From: an uncultured Archangium sp.
GTDB lineage: Bacteria; Myxococcota; Myxococcia; Myxococcales; Myxococcaceae
Direction of reading: 5' to 3'
Length of the DNA stretch: 35,959 nucleotides
Assembly (NCBI GenBank): GCA_903905455.1
Contig: CAIVGN010000181.1
Location: 1 to 35,959 of the forward strand
Both the position numbers and the translations under genes were made by a program. Within the stretch, counting starts at the first letter, position 1; each line of letters begins with the position of its first letter. The notes beneath the pieces were generated by a model. It worked only from the letters and a program-made list of their open reading frames with translations. It did no database searches and had not been told where the DNA came from. Shown in pieces: positions 7,047 to 14,856 of this stretch.

Positions 7047-7637
7047 CTACAACTCGAACCGCTGCAACCGTGCGCCCACCTTCACACCCTTGCGCAGGTT
7101 GCGACCCGAGCACGTGACGAACGCCTCGTGCCGGCACGCATTGACCAACACCACGTCACACGAGAGCTCTTCCGCGTCACTGGTCGCGTCCAACGCCGCC
7201 CGGGCGAGGCACTTCGCATACTCCCGCGCGTGCACCCGACGCCAGTCGGCGATCTCCTTCACATGCTCCTCTTGAGACTCATGCCCCTCGAGCGGCTCCT
7301 GCGGGTCACACTCCGCCAGCCGCGGCTCGTAGGCCATCCACCGCCACACCCGCAGCGGCGCCGCCTGCCCCTCGAGCACCAGCGAGCGCGCCTCGAGCCG
7401 CGTGCCCGAACTCCCGTCGTCGCCTTCGGTCATCGGGCAGAGCTTCGCGGGCTGCGCACAGCCCGTCTCCGGCACCGCCGCCACCTCCACGCACCCCGTC
7501 AGCGCGCGGGCATCCTTCGCGGTGAGCTGTGGCTGCTTCTTCTTCGCCCACGCCGCCACCGCCTGCTGCCGCACCGCCGCGTCATCCGACGCGAGCGGGT
7601 GCTGGGTGAGCACCAGCAGCAGCAGGCCCTCAAACAT
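7047..7637 (-). CDS. Secreted Cys-containing protein of unknown function
   Basis: 196 residues. The short hydrophobic start MFEGLLLLVLTQHPLA looks like a signal peptide with a weak N-region. The mature part has about eight Cys residues (GCVEV, GCAQP, LCPM, ECDP, KCLA, SCDV, NACR, TCSG), which suggests disulphides and an exported location. No known domain is recognised. Its ATG shares one base with the stop codon of the Cys-rich lipoprotein upstream (TGATG), so translation of the two is probably coupled and they may act together. The 3' end lies 18 bases from palindromic repeat B. Confidence 0.75.
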   Translation of the reverse strand: MFEGLLLLVLTQHPLASDDAAVRQQAVAAWAKKKQPQLTAKDARALTGCVEVAAVPETGCAQPAKLCPMTEGDDGSSGTRLEARSLVLEGQAAPLRVWRWMAYEPRLAECDPQEPLEGHESQEEHVKEIADWRRVHAREYAKCLARAALDATSDAEELSCDVVLVNACRHEAFVTCSGRNLRKGVKVGARLQRFEL

Positions 7638-8884
7638 CAGTTACAGGCGCCCGTGGTGGCGTTGCAGGCCTGGCCCGTGGGGCACGCCGACAGCGCCCCC
7701 ACGTTGGTGCACTTCGCGCGGCAGAAGCCCGGGGTCACCGAGCTCGCCGACGGCTGGCACACGTAGCCCGTGCGGCAGGTGGACTGCGTGCCCGGCTGGG
7801 TGCACGTCGCCCGGCAGGTGCTCTGCGCCGCCCCGAAGAAGCTCTCGGTCACGCAGGTGCTGCCCCCGGCGCAGGCCGTCCCGTTGCCGCAGCTCGAGGT
7901 GCAGTAGCCGGCCGGGTAGCCCGTGGCCTGGCCCCCGAGCGACTCGGCGATGCACAGGCCGCCCACGGTCGGCGAGCACTGCGTGGTCAACGTGCACGCA
8001 CTGCCCGCCGGCAACAGCGCCCCGGCGTCCGGAGTGGGCACGATGCCGCCGTCGAACGGAGGCGGCACGATGCCCCCATCGAACGGGGGCGGCACGATGC
8101 CGCCATCGAAGGTGGTCATGCCGCTGCACACGCCCGCGCCGCACTGCTCACCCATGGCGCAGCGCACGCAGGTCTGACCCGACCGGCCGCAGGCGAAGCG
8201 CGAAGTGCCCTGGGTGCACTGCCCGTTCTGGCAACACCCCATGGGGCACGTCGTCGCGTCGCACACCCGCGCCGCGCAGGTGCCGTTCTGGCAGGCCTGG
8301 CCCATCGGGCACTGGGTGCACGCCTGGCCCTGCGCGCCACAGGCAAACGAGCCCTGCTGGGCGGGCACGAGGCAGAAGTTGTTGGTGCAGCAGCCGGCGC
8401 ACGACTGCGGGCCGCACGCGCCCACCATGCAGGCGCCGTTGACGCACTGCTCGCCCAGGTTGCACATCGTGCACTGGGCCATGCCCGCGCCACACGCGAG
8501 CGCCGAGTTGCCCACCTGGCACTGCCCGCGCCCGTCGACGCAGCCGCAGGTCGTGCCGCCACCGCCGCCAGCGCCGCCGCCCGTCACCGTGCCACCCCCG
8601 GTGCCGCCGCCCAGGCCACCACCGGTGACGCTGCCGCCCCCCATGCCGCCGGTCCCGCCGCCGGTGACCGTGCCGCCGCCGGTGCCGCCGCCCGTCACCG
8701 TGCCCCCACCCGTGCCGCCGCCCGTCGCGTTCCCGCCGCCGGTGCCGCCGCTCGAACAGCGCCCGTCCACGCACGCGCCCGCGTCTGCACAGTCGACGTT
8801 GCTCAGGCACTGCGCTTCGGGCACGGCCGTGAAGCACGCGGTCAGAGAGAGACTGATCAGGGCGAAGAGAAGACGACGGTTCAT
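7637..8884 (-). CDS. Cys-rich, Gly-rich surface lipoprotein
   Basis: 415 residues. MNRRLLFALISLSLTAC gives a standard lipobox (Cys17). After a short Cys-containing segment comes a Gly/Thr/Val linker of GGGT and GGGTVT units (about 48-105), then several Cys-rich modules (CGAGMAQCTMCNLGEQC, CGAQGQACTQCPMGQAC, CGRSGQTCVRCAMGEQC). Three FDGGIVPPP units follow, then a second Cys-rich region. This architecture is frequent in myxobacterial surface lipoproteins; the function is unknown. The start at 8884 is chosen for the signal peptide and for GGAG seven bases upstream; the open frame extends further but lacks signal features. It overlaps the next gene by one base. Confidence 0.9.
   Translation of the reverse strand: MNRRLLFALISLSLTACFTAVPEAQCLSNVDCADAGACVDGRCSSGGTGGGNATGGGTGGGTVTGGGTGGGTVTGGGTGGMGGGSVTGGGLGGGTGGGTVTGGGAGGGGGTTCGCVDGRGQCQVGNSALACGAGMAQCTMCNLGEQCVNGACMVGACGPQSCAGCCTNNFCLVPAQQGSFACGAQGQACTQCPMGQACQNGTCAARVCDATTCPMGCCQNGQCTQGTSRFACGRSGQTCVRCAMGEQCGAGVCSGMTTFDGGIVPPPFDGGIVPPPFDGGIVPTPDAGALLPAGSACTLTTQCSPTVGGLCIAESLGGQATGYPAGYCTSSCGNGTACAGGSTCVTESFFGAAQSTCRATCTQPGTQSTCRTGYVCQPSASSVTPGFCRAKCTNVGALSACPTGQACNATTGACN
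8037..8110 (-). repeat. 27-bp tandem repeat coding FDGGIVPPP
   Basis: Nearly three in-frame copies of a 27-bp unit in the lipoprotein gene, differing by one to three bases. They encode a flexible Pro/Gly spacer between the Cys-rich modules and the C-terminal domain. Confidence 0.85.
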
Positions 8885-9008
8885 GAACACTCCGAGGGGA
8901 TGATGGGCGCGGCCTGCCCACCCGGGGCATGGTTTCACATTCATGCGGGGCCCGGGGCAAGGGGCTCGTGGCAGGAACCCAAGGGGCGCCCGGCCTCGTT
9001 CCAGCCCC

Positions 9009-9308
9009 ATGGGCCTGTTTCTGCTGCGCTTCGCCGCCTCCCCGACCCCGGGGTGCCCCGCCCGGGGCAACGCCCTGGTGGTGCGGACCGCCGACCACCG
9101 GCTCGTGCTGGGCCAGGGCGGCGCCGAGGTGGGTCGCTACGAGGTGGCCCTGGGCTCCGGCGGGGTCGCTGCCGGGCGCGTCGGGTGGGCCCAGACCCCG
9201 CTGGGGGCCTTCGTCCTCGCAAGCCCCCGCCCCTCGAGCCAGTTCCACACCTTCATTCCCCTGGTGAACCCCGACCCGACGCGCTTCTCGGCGTGGGCCA
9301 GCGGGTGA
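9009..9308 (+). pseudogene. Truncated L,D-transpeptidase (YkuD) fragment
   Basis: An open frame of 99 residues whose sequence matches the first half of a YkuD catalytic domain: a strand with ALVVRTADHRLVL, then GRYEVALGSGG, the TPLGAFVLASPRPSS turn and FHTFIPLVNPDP. Intact enzymes crosslink peptidoglycan or attach lipoproteins to it in the periplasm, using a His...SxGCxR active site about 40-60 residues further on. That part is missing: a stop falls at 9306-9308, and the next 70 bases do not encode it in any frame before the following gene. There is no signal peptide and no ribosome site before the ATG. I read it as a decayed remnant; a small protein of other function is less likely. Confidence 0.6.
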
Positions 9309-9379
9309 CGCGGGTCGAGTTCAGGTGACGCGGCCGGCCGGGGCAAAGAGTCGGCACACGGCCTGTCGCGGACCTGATT

Positions 9380-10111
9380 ATGAAGAGGGCCGTGAAGGTC
9401 CTGTGCCCCGAGTGCGAGCGGTTGATCACCCTCGAGCAGTTTCGTCTCGACGGTGACGCGCTCGTCGTCACCTGCCCGAAGTGTGGCGCCGAGAGCCGCG
9501 CCCAGCCCACCGCCGCGGCGCCCACGCCCACGCACGCCCTGGGCCGGGCGCTCCAGCCGCCGCGGGTGACCCTGGCCTCGACCTCCGGCGGGAGCAACGT
9601 GGTGGTGCTGCGCACGGCGGGCCACGAGGCAGTGCAGAAGGCCGCCCTCGCCGCCGACGCCGGGCCCTTCACCATTCCCGACGACACCTGCCCCAAGTGC
9701 ATCTCGCGGCGCAGCACGGCCCCGGAGTGCCCGCACTGCGGCATCCGCTTCGAGAGCTTCGACGAGGCGAGCGTGCTGCCCCCGAAGTGGCTGCGCGAAG
9801 AGTGGGTGGAGTTGCTGCGCGACTGGGGCAACGAGACGCGGCACAGCGCGCTCCGGCGCCGGGCCCAGCAGGTCGACACGCTGGCGGCCGTGGGGCGGCT
9901 CTACCGGCTGCGGCAGTCGGCGGTGCCCGAAGACCCCACGGCGGCCGAGGGCCTGGCGGACATCTTGCGGTTGGCGGCGGTGCCCATCGGGATGCCGCGC
10001 TCGGCCGACGACCTCGCCGAGCGCCGCCGCACCGCGATGATCGGCGGCGCGGTGACGCTGGTGGGCGTGTTGATCCTCGTGCTGGTGCTGCGGCTCTTCG
10101 TCTTGCGCTGA
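9380..10111 (+). CDS. Zinc-ribbon protein with C-terminal membrane anchor
   Basis: 243 residues. An N-terminal zinc ribbon has Cys9-x2-Cys12 and Cys32-x2-Cys35. After a Pro/Ala linker, a second pair set (Cys104-x2-Cys107, Cys117-x2-Cys120) forms another ribbon of rubredoxin-knuckle type. A helical region follows, then one membrane helix (about 216-241, VTLVGVLILVLVLRLFVL) at the very end, so the ribbons should face the cytoplasm. Such MJ0042-like ribbons are frequent in myxobacterial membrane proteins of unknown role. The start is uncertain: the ATG at 9380 has no ribosome site, while a GTG at 9392 is preceded closely by AGAGGG. It abuts the pap gene tail to tail, their stop codons forming TGATCA. 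Confidence 0.85.
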   Translation: MKRAVKVLCPECERLITLEQFRLDGDALVVTCPKCGAESRAQPTAAAPTPTHALGRALQPPRVTLASTSGGSNVVVLRTAGHEAVQKAALAADAGPFTIPDDTCPKCISRRSTAPECPHCGIRFESFDEASVLPPKWLREEWVELLRDWGNETRHSALRRRAQQVDTLAAVGRLYRLRQSAVPEDPTAAEGLADILRLAAVPIGMPRSADDLAERRRTAMIGGAVTLVGVLILVLVLRLFVLR

Positions 10112-11605
10112 TCAGGCCCGCTCGAGGCCCGCTTCCACCGCGCGCACCAGGGTCTTGAGCACCTTGATGCGCGTGTAGAACTTGTTGTTGGCCTCGACCA
10201 GGGTCCACGGGGCGACGGGGGTGCTGGTGCGGTCGATCATGTCGCAGACCGCGTGCTCGTAGGCGTCCCACTTCTCGCGGTTGCGCCAGTCTTCGTCGGT
10301 GATCTTGAAGCGCTTGAAGGGCGTGGCCTCGCGCTCCTTGAAGCGGCGCATCTGCTCTTCCTTGCTGATGGCCAGCCAGAACTTCACCAGCACGGTGTTC
10401 GAGCCGTGGAGATCGCCTTCGAAGTCGTTGATCTCCTGGTAGGCGCGCAGCCACGCGGCCTCGTCGCAGAAGCCCTCGACGCGCTCGACGAGCACGCGGC
10501 CGTACCAACTGCGGTCGAAGATGGCCATGCGCCCATGGCGCGGGAGGTGCCGCCAGAAGCGCCACAGGTACGGCTGGGCCCGCTCCTCTTCCGTGGGCGC
10601 GGCGATGGGGATGGGGCGGATGAACCGGGCGTCGATGGCGCCGGTGACGCGGCGGATGGCGCCGCCCTTGCCCGCGGCGTCGTTGCCTTCGAAGACCGCC
10701 ACCACCGAGAGCCGGTTGAAGCGCGGGTCGCGCGAGAGGAGGTTGAGGCGGCCCTGCCACTTCTCGAGCTGCTGCTCGTAGTCGCGCTCGGCGAGCTTCT
10801 GGTCGAGCGTCAGCGCCTTGATGACGTTGCGGCCGTCGAGCGGGGCCACGAGGGGGTTGGGGCGCACGCGGCGGCGGTCGGCCTTCACCGGCTTCTCGTC
10901 GAGCCGGGCGCGCAGGGCGGCGAGCAGCGTCTGGCCCACGGTGAGCGCGCGGCTGCGGGCGTCGACGCCGTTGACCACGAACCACGGCGCGTCACCGGTG
11001 GACGTGGAGCGCACGAAGTGTTCGGAGGCCTCGCGCAGGGCGTCGTACTTCTTGAAGAGCTTCCACTCTTCGTCGCCCACGCGCCAACGGGTGGACTTCT
11101 TGGCGGCGAGCGACTCGAGGCGCTTCTTCTGCTGCTTCCTGGTGAGGTGAAACCAGAACTTCACCAGCAGCACGCCCTCGTCGGCGAGCATCTTCTCGAA
11201 GCGCTGCACCTCGGCCACGCGCTGGTCGACGCCGGCCTTGCTGAGCTCGCCCAGGGCGCGCTCCATGATGGGGTGGCTGTGCCACGCGCCCAGGAAGATG
11301 CCGATGCGCCCTTTCGGCGGGAGCCTCGCCCAGAAGCGGTACATGTAGGGGCGCTCGGCCTCGTCTTCGCTGGGACGATCGAAGCCGGAGGTCTGCACGT
11401 GCCGGGGGTCGAGCCACTCGTTGAGCTGGTTGACGACCTCGCCCTTGCCCGCGCCCTCCACGCCGCCGATGAGCACCAGCACCGGGAAGCCGCCGTGTCG
11501 CAGGAGCTCGAACTGCGCGGCGAGCAGGGCCTCGCGAAGCTTGGCCTCCTCCTGGCGGTAGGTGGCCTTGTCGACTTCGTGGGCGATCTCGGCAGTGTCG
11601 AACAT
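10112..11605 (-). CDS. pap: Polyphosphate:AMP phosphotransferase (tandem PPK2)
   Basis: 497 residues, matching the known two-domain enzyme (~496-500). It uses polyphosphate to phosphorylate AMP to ADP, or runs in reverse, in the cytoplasm. There are two PPK2 domains. The first has Walker A GGVEGAGKGE (about 47-56), but its second motif region reads FLGAWHSHPIMER. The second has EGNDAAGKGG (306-315), FDRSWYGRVLVERVEG as Walker B/lid start, and FWLAISKEEQMRRFKER. The degenerate first domain and intact second domain are as expected for this class. GGGGAA precedes the ATG. It follows the secreted protein at 11642-12328 by 36 bases on the same strand. Confidence 0.95.
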   Translation of the reverse strand: MFDTAEIAHEVDKATYRQEEAKLREALLAAQFELLRHGGFPVLVLIGGVEGAGKGEVVNQLNEWLDPRHVQTSGFDRPSEDEAERPYMYRFWARLPPKGRIGIFLGAWHSHPIMERALGELSKAGVDQRVAEVQRFEKMLADEGVLLVKFWFHLTRKQQKKRLESLAAKKSTRWRVGDEEWKLFKKYDALREASEHFVRSTSTGDAPWFVVNGVDARSRALTVGQTLLAALRARLDEKPVKADRRRVRPNPLVAPLDGRNVIKALTLDQKLAERDYEQQLEKWQGRLNLLSRDPRFNRLSVVAVFEGNDAAGKGGAIRRVTGAIDARFIRPIPIAAPTEEERAQPYLWRFWRHLPRHGRMAIFDRSWYGRVLVERVEGFCDEAAWLRAYQEINDFEGDLHGSNTVLVKFWLAISKEEQMRRFKEREATPFKRFKITDEDWRNREKWDAYEHAVCDMIDRTSTPVAPWTLVEANNKFYTRIKVLKTLVRAVEAGLERA

Positions 11606-11641
11606 GGGGTTCCCCGGTGCGGGTCGATCAGCGGTAGGGCA

Positions 11642-12328
11642 TCACTTCAGGAACTGGGTGAGGGCCTGCTTCGCCATGTCCTTCGCGAGGGCGAGCTGGG
11701 CGGCGTCGCCGGTCTCAGTGGCGTTCTGGGCCATGCCGGCGATGAGGCCGCCGGTGATGAGGAAGGCGTCGTAGGCGGCGGTGCGCTTCTCGTTGCTCAT
11801 GGCCTTGAAGCCGGGCAGCTCGGCGAGCGCGTCGTTGATGATCAACTGCAGGCCCTCGCTCTCGGCGTCGGAGAACTCGCGGCCGGTGGACACCTGCAGG
11901 CTGATGCCCAGGAGCACGGTGACGGCGGTGGAGAGGTTGTGCTTGCGCACCCCGGGCTGGGCCTCGATGCCCGACTGGATGGCGCGGCACAGCTGGATGA
12001 CCTGGGCGCGCTCCCCGGCGGTCTTGGCGTTCTTCGCGAACTGCTCGGGCATGGTGCGCTTGCCGGCGGGGGTGAAGTCGGTCGCGGTGAGGGCGTGCTT
12101 GAAGGCGGGCGGGGCCACCTTCACCGGCGCAGCGGCCTGGGGAGTGGGGGTGGGAGTGGTCACCGCGCGGATGCGCGTCTGGAAGTAGGCGTTCTGCTGC
12201 ATCTGCTGCTGGAAGAAGGCCGCGTTCGCCGCGTAGGGGTTGCTGTAGTTCAGGCCCGTGAGGGTGTTCGTGTACTGGGCGTGCGCGGCTGCGGCGACGA
12301 GGGTCAGGGCGAGGGCCAGCAAGCGCAT
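11642..12328 (-). CDS. Secreted protein resembling DUF6683
   Basis: 228 residues. It has a clear signal peptide, MRLLALALTLVAAAAHA, cleaved before QYT. An Asn/Gln-rich stretch (about 20-55) and a Thr/Pro linker follow. The main domain (about 80-228) is helical with the pattern RTMPEQFAKN, RAQVIQLCRAI, STGREFSDAE, FLITGGLIAGM. This recalls DUF6683 proteins, of unknown function; the match is from memory. The ATG has no Shine-Dalgarno sequence, and TAGAAG lies six bases upstream, so a leaderless mRNA is likely. It lies upstream of pap and may share its transcript. Palindromic repeat C begins 43 bases upstream of its start. Confidence 0.8.
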   Translation of the reverse strand: MRLLALALTLVAAAAHAQYTNTLTGLNYSNPYAANAAFFQQQMQQNAYFQTRIRAVTTPTPTPQAAAPVKVAPPAFKHALTATDFTPAGKRTMPEQFAKNAKTAGERAQVIQLCRAIQSGIEAQPGVRKHNLSTAVTVLLGISLQVSTGREFSDAESEGLQLIINDALAELPGFKAMSNEKRTAAYDAFLITGGLIAGMAQNATETGDAAQLALAKDMAKQALTQFLK

Positions 12329-12334
12329 GGGGAG

Positions 12335-12340
12335 CTTCTA
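12335..12340 (-). promoter_or_regulatory. Candidate -10 element (TAGAAG) for the 11642-12328 gene
   Basis: TAGAAG on the minus strand, six bases before the ATG, with no Shine-Dalgarno sequence between. The same hexamer sits seven bases before the ATG at 24803. No -35 match is visible. Confidence 0.45.
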
Positions 12341-12371
12341 GTATGGAGGCGGGGGACGCGCTCGCGGAGCG

Positions 12372-12912
12372 GCTGCGGTGGGAGGTTTGCGTCTCCTGCG
12401 ATCGGCACAGGTTGTTTCGTCGTTTGGGTGCATGGCTTCGCCCCACTCCCTTCCTCTCCCCGCCCGGGGAGAGGGGAGCGCTCGCCGCGCGGGCCAGACG
12501 GGATTCAGAGTCGAATGGGGCAAGGCCTCAATGTGCAGGACCGCTCGCAGCGCAGGACACCCACGCTTCTTCTCGATGGTCTTGGCATGCGCCTGATCAA
12601 CCGCCCAGGCAGCAACATCTGACTTCCCGCAGTTGCTGCCGAAGGGCAGCAGCAGCCGTTGGATGCTGCTGCTTCAGCGCCCCGCGTCGCCACTCACGAA
12701 AACCGTCGAGGGCCGACGGTGGATGAACCCCTACCGACCGTTCCTGAAAATTGAGGCCTTGCCCCATTCGACTCTGCGCCTCGTCTAGCCCGCGCGGCAG
12801 ATGAGCGCACCCCTCGCCCCGGGGGGCGAGGATGGGAGTGGGGCGACCCTGGGCACCCAAACACAGAGACGAGCTCTGCCGATCGCAGGAGACGAAAACC
12901 GCCCATCGAAGC
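12372..12912 (+). repeat. ~540-bp palindromic repeat element (copy C, complete)
   Basis: Same organisation and orientation as copy B. The left arm is 12372-12547, the core 12548-12734 and the right arm 12735-12912. The left-arm hairpin is CCTCTCCCC/GGGGAGAGG (12453-12474), with a different but compensated base pair from the hairpins in copy B and in the right arms. The core differs from that of B at scattered positions, with a longer CAG-rich stretch after the central hairpin. It sits between divergent genes, 43 bases before one start and 66 before the other. Confidence 0.88.
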
Positions 12913-12978
12913 CCCCGAGCGCCAGCCTGCGCTGCCCCCAATTCCAAAAACTCCGCCCCCCGTTCCCACTCACGGGTC

Positions 12979-13442
12979 ATGCACGCCTTCGTCGAGGGCA
13001 TGAAGAAGGTCGAGCGCGCCTCCATCGGCTACGCCGCCTACGTCGACCACGAGCTCGCCCCGCTCCTGCGCCGCGGGTTCCTGCCGCCCCTCGCCGCCGG
13101 CTTCCGCCACTTCATGGGCGCGCCGCTGATCTCCAGCAGGGTCGACGCCGCCTCCACCCGCGCGCTGGCCGACGCCGAGGCCAACCCCCTCGACTCGCAC
13201 CCGCCCGCCCGCGACTGCATCGCCGCCGCCCTCCGCCTCGCCACCCCGCTCCGCTCGAGCGCGGCTTCGTGTCCACCAACCTGCCGGGCCACGTCACCTC
13301 CTTCGTGCGCGGCGCCGTGTCCTTCGAGGCCGGCCGCGTGCTCGGCGACTACCTCGACGGCACCCTCGACGCCGCCGGCTGGCAGGCCCACCTCGCCGCC
13401 CTGGGCGTCGCCGCCCTCGACGTCTCCCAGCTCGGGGCCTGA
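12979..13442 (+). pseudogene. Frameshifted gene of unknown function
   Basis: From ATG 12979 the frame reads about 85-90 well-formed residues (MHAFVEGMKKVERASIGYAA, then APLLRRGFLPPLAAGFRHFM). Near 13235-13260 it turns into a Ser/Pro/Arg-rich shadow. Protein-like sequence resumes in another frame (ERGFVSTNLPGHVTSFVRGA, then GRVLGDYLDGTLD) and ends at the stop 13440-13442. Joined across the shift it would be about 154 residues. Loss of one base, or gain of two, in the GC-rich stretch around 13245 explains it. It may be a true pseudogene or a sequencing error. I recognise no family. No ribosome site precedes the ATG, and palindromic repeat C ends 66 bases upstream. Confidence 0.6.
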
Positions 13443-13488
13443 GCCCCGGCTCCAGGCAGTCGGGCGCCACCGGTCGCGGGCGCCCTGG

Positions 13489-14148
13489 TCAACCCGCGAA
13501 GCCCGCGGCCAGCAGCGCGTCTCGCAGCGGCTGGGTGCCCGGCGAATCGTCGGCGTCGACGCGGTACCGCGCCCCTTCCGCGGCGAGCTGCACCTCCACC
13601 TCGAAGCGCACGGGCACGCCGCCAAGCGCGAGCGCTGGCAACGACACCCACCACTGCTCCACGGCGTCGCTCGAAGGGCAGCCGCTCCCCACCACGCGCA
13701 AGCCCGGCCCGGCCTCGAAGGTGTTGGTGCCCGCCGGTCGCAACGGTTCGTCGAAGCCCAGCGCAGCCCGCAACACGCCGACCACCCGCTCCACCGGCGA
13801 AGGCCAGTCGTCACGCGCCGCAGCGAGGAAGGGCCCGAAGTCGAAGGGCTGCTCGAGGTGGCGCGCATGGACGAAGCCCAACCACGCGAGGAAGCCAGGC
13901 TCGTCGCGGCGGGCCCGCAGCCGCGCCAGCTCGGGGTTTCGCGAGGGGTCGCGGGGGATCCGCACCGAGCGCCCGGGGAAGCGGAGGTGGAAGTCGGTGA
14001 AGCTCGGCCGCCCGTCGTCGGCGACGCCTTGCTGCAGCACCGCGCGCCACAGCGCCTCGAGGGCTTGCGCGGGGTCGTCGAACTCACCTTCGTGTCGGGG
14101 CTCGGCCTCGCGGTCGAAGAGGTCGTTGGACCACAGCACGAGGGGCAT
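13489..14148 (-). CDS. Uncharacterised cytoplasmic protein
   Basis: 219 residues, no signal peptide or membrane segment. Rich in Trp, Phe, Arg and Asp, with no motif I recognise (MPLVLWSNDLFDREAE at the start, RFPGRSVRIPRDPSRNPELA about 56-75). Codon use is like its neighbours, and the third positions are strongly GC-biased in this frame. It is third in a leftward series behind the hybrid kinase and the 14179-14844 gene, with a 30-base gap. A GC-rich stem (GGGCGCC 13462-13468 with GGCGCCC 13479-13485) lies just past its stop, shared with the convergent pseudogene, but it lacks a T-run. Confidence 0.75.
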   Translation of the reverse strand: MPLVLWSNDLFDREAEPRHEGEFDDPAQALEALWRAVLQQGVADDGRPSFTDFHLRFPGRSVRIPRDPSRNPELARLRARRDEPGFLAWLGFVHARHLEQPFDFGPFLAAARDDWPSPVERVVGVLRAALGFDEPLRPAGTNTFEAGPGLRVVGSGCPSSDAVEQWWVSLPALALGGVPVRFEVEVQLAAEGARYRVDADDSPGTQPLRDALLAAGFAG

Positions 14149-14178
14149 GGTGCCCGGACTCTGCCCCAGGACGCGGCC

Positions 14179-14844
14179 TCAGGGCCCTTCGTAGTCGCGC
14201 AGCGTGGTCACCACGCGAAACCGCTTCTTGAAGAACAACAGCCCCGCGATGCCCTTGATGGTCAGCTTCGAGAGCGCGCGGCCCGCCGGGGTCTGCGCCT
14301 CGAACGCACAGTCGATGGACAGCGCCTCGACGAACATCGGGTTCTTCGAGGGGCGCATCGACAACGCCACCGTGTCGCCGCTGACGGGGTCGACCGTCGC
14401 GTCACCCATGGACAGCGCCTCGTCCTTTTCGCCCGCCGGCTGAAACCCGACGCGCAGCAGCCCCGCCTCGCCCGCTGGCGGCAGCATCACGAAGCGGTAC
14501 TTGGGCTGCTCCGCGGGGTGAAAGGGCGAACGCATGGCGGCCTCGGCCTTCTTCGGGGGGCGCTCCAGCTCGGCGCGCTTGGCCTCGGTGAGGTCCTTCC
14601 CGTTCTCTTCGTGGTGCAGCAGCGTGCGCCCCACCTTGCCGCCCGCGCGGGTGACCCGCAGCGTCGTCTGGGTGGTCTTGTTCACCGCGCCCGCGGCGTC
14701 GAGCTCTTCGGCGTGCACCTCGAGGGTCAGCTGCGCGGCCTCGGTGAAGGCCTCGAGCTGCAGCGCCCGCGCGCCCAGCTTCTCGAGGAGCGCAGGCTCA
14801 GGCACCGCCGCGGTCAACAGCGTCACCATGGCGAGCACACCCAT
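14179..14844 (-). CDS. Exported protein, possibly LolA-like fold
   Basis: 221 residues. The start MGVLAMVTLLTAAVPEPA looks like a short signal peptide. The remainder alternates strands and turns (LTLEVHAEELDAAG, TTLRVTRAGGKVGRTLLHHEENG, KYRFVMLPPAGEAGLLRVGFQP) and ends with FFKKRFRVVTTLRDYEG, a layout seen in periplasmic LolA-type or outer-membrane lipoprotein-sorting-type domains. This is inferred from pattern only. It begins ten bases after the kinase stop. TAGAGT lies six bases before its ATG, and the TAG of that hexamer is the kinase stop codon, so it may be transcribed alone as well as with the kinase. Confidence 0.75.
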   Translation of the reverse strand: MGVLAMVTLLTAAVPEPALLEKLGARALQLEAFTEAAQLTLEVHAEELDAAGAVNKTTQTTLRVTRAGGKVGRTLLHHEENGKDLTEAKRAELERPPKKAEAAMRSPFHPAEQPKYRFVMLPPAGEAGLLRVGFQPAGEKDEALSMGDATVDPVSGDTVALSMRPSKNPMFVEALSIDCAFEAQTPAGRALSKLTIKGIAGLLFFKKRFRVVTTLRDYEGP

Positions 14845-14850
14845 GCGCCC

Positions 14851-14856
14851 ACTCTA
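14851..14856 (-). promoter_or_regulatory. Candidate internal -10 element (TAGAGT)
   Basis: TAGAGT on the minus strand, six bases before the ATG of the 14179-14844 gene. Its first three bases are the stop codon of the histidine kinase. No Shine-Dalgarno sequence separates it from the ATG. It is one of the best TANNNT matches in the window. Confidence 0.4.

Noticed and set aside
10253-12622. Plus-strand open frame of 789 codons
   Set aside because: Antisense to pap and the secreted protein, and ends within palindromic repeat C. No domain is visible.
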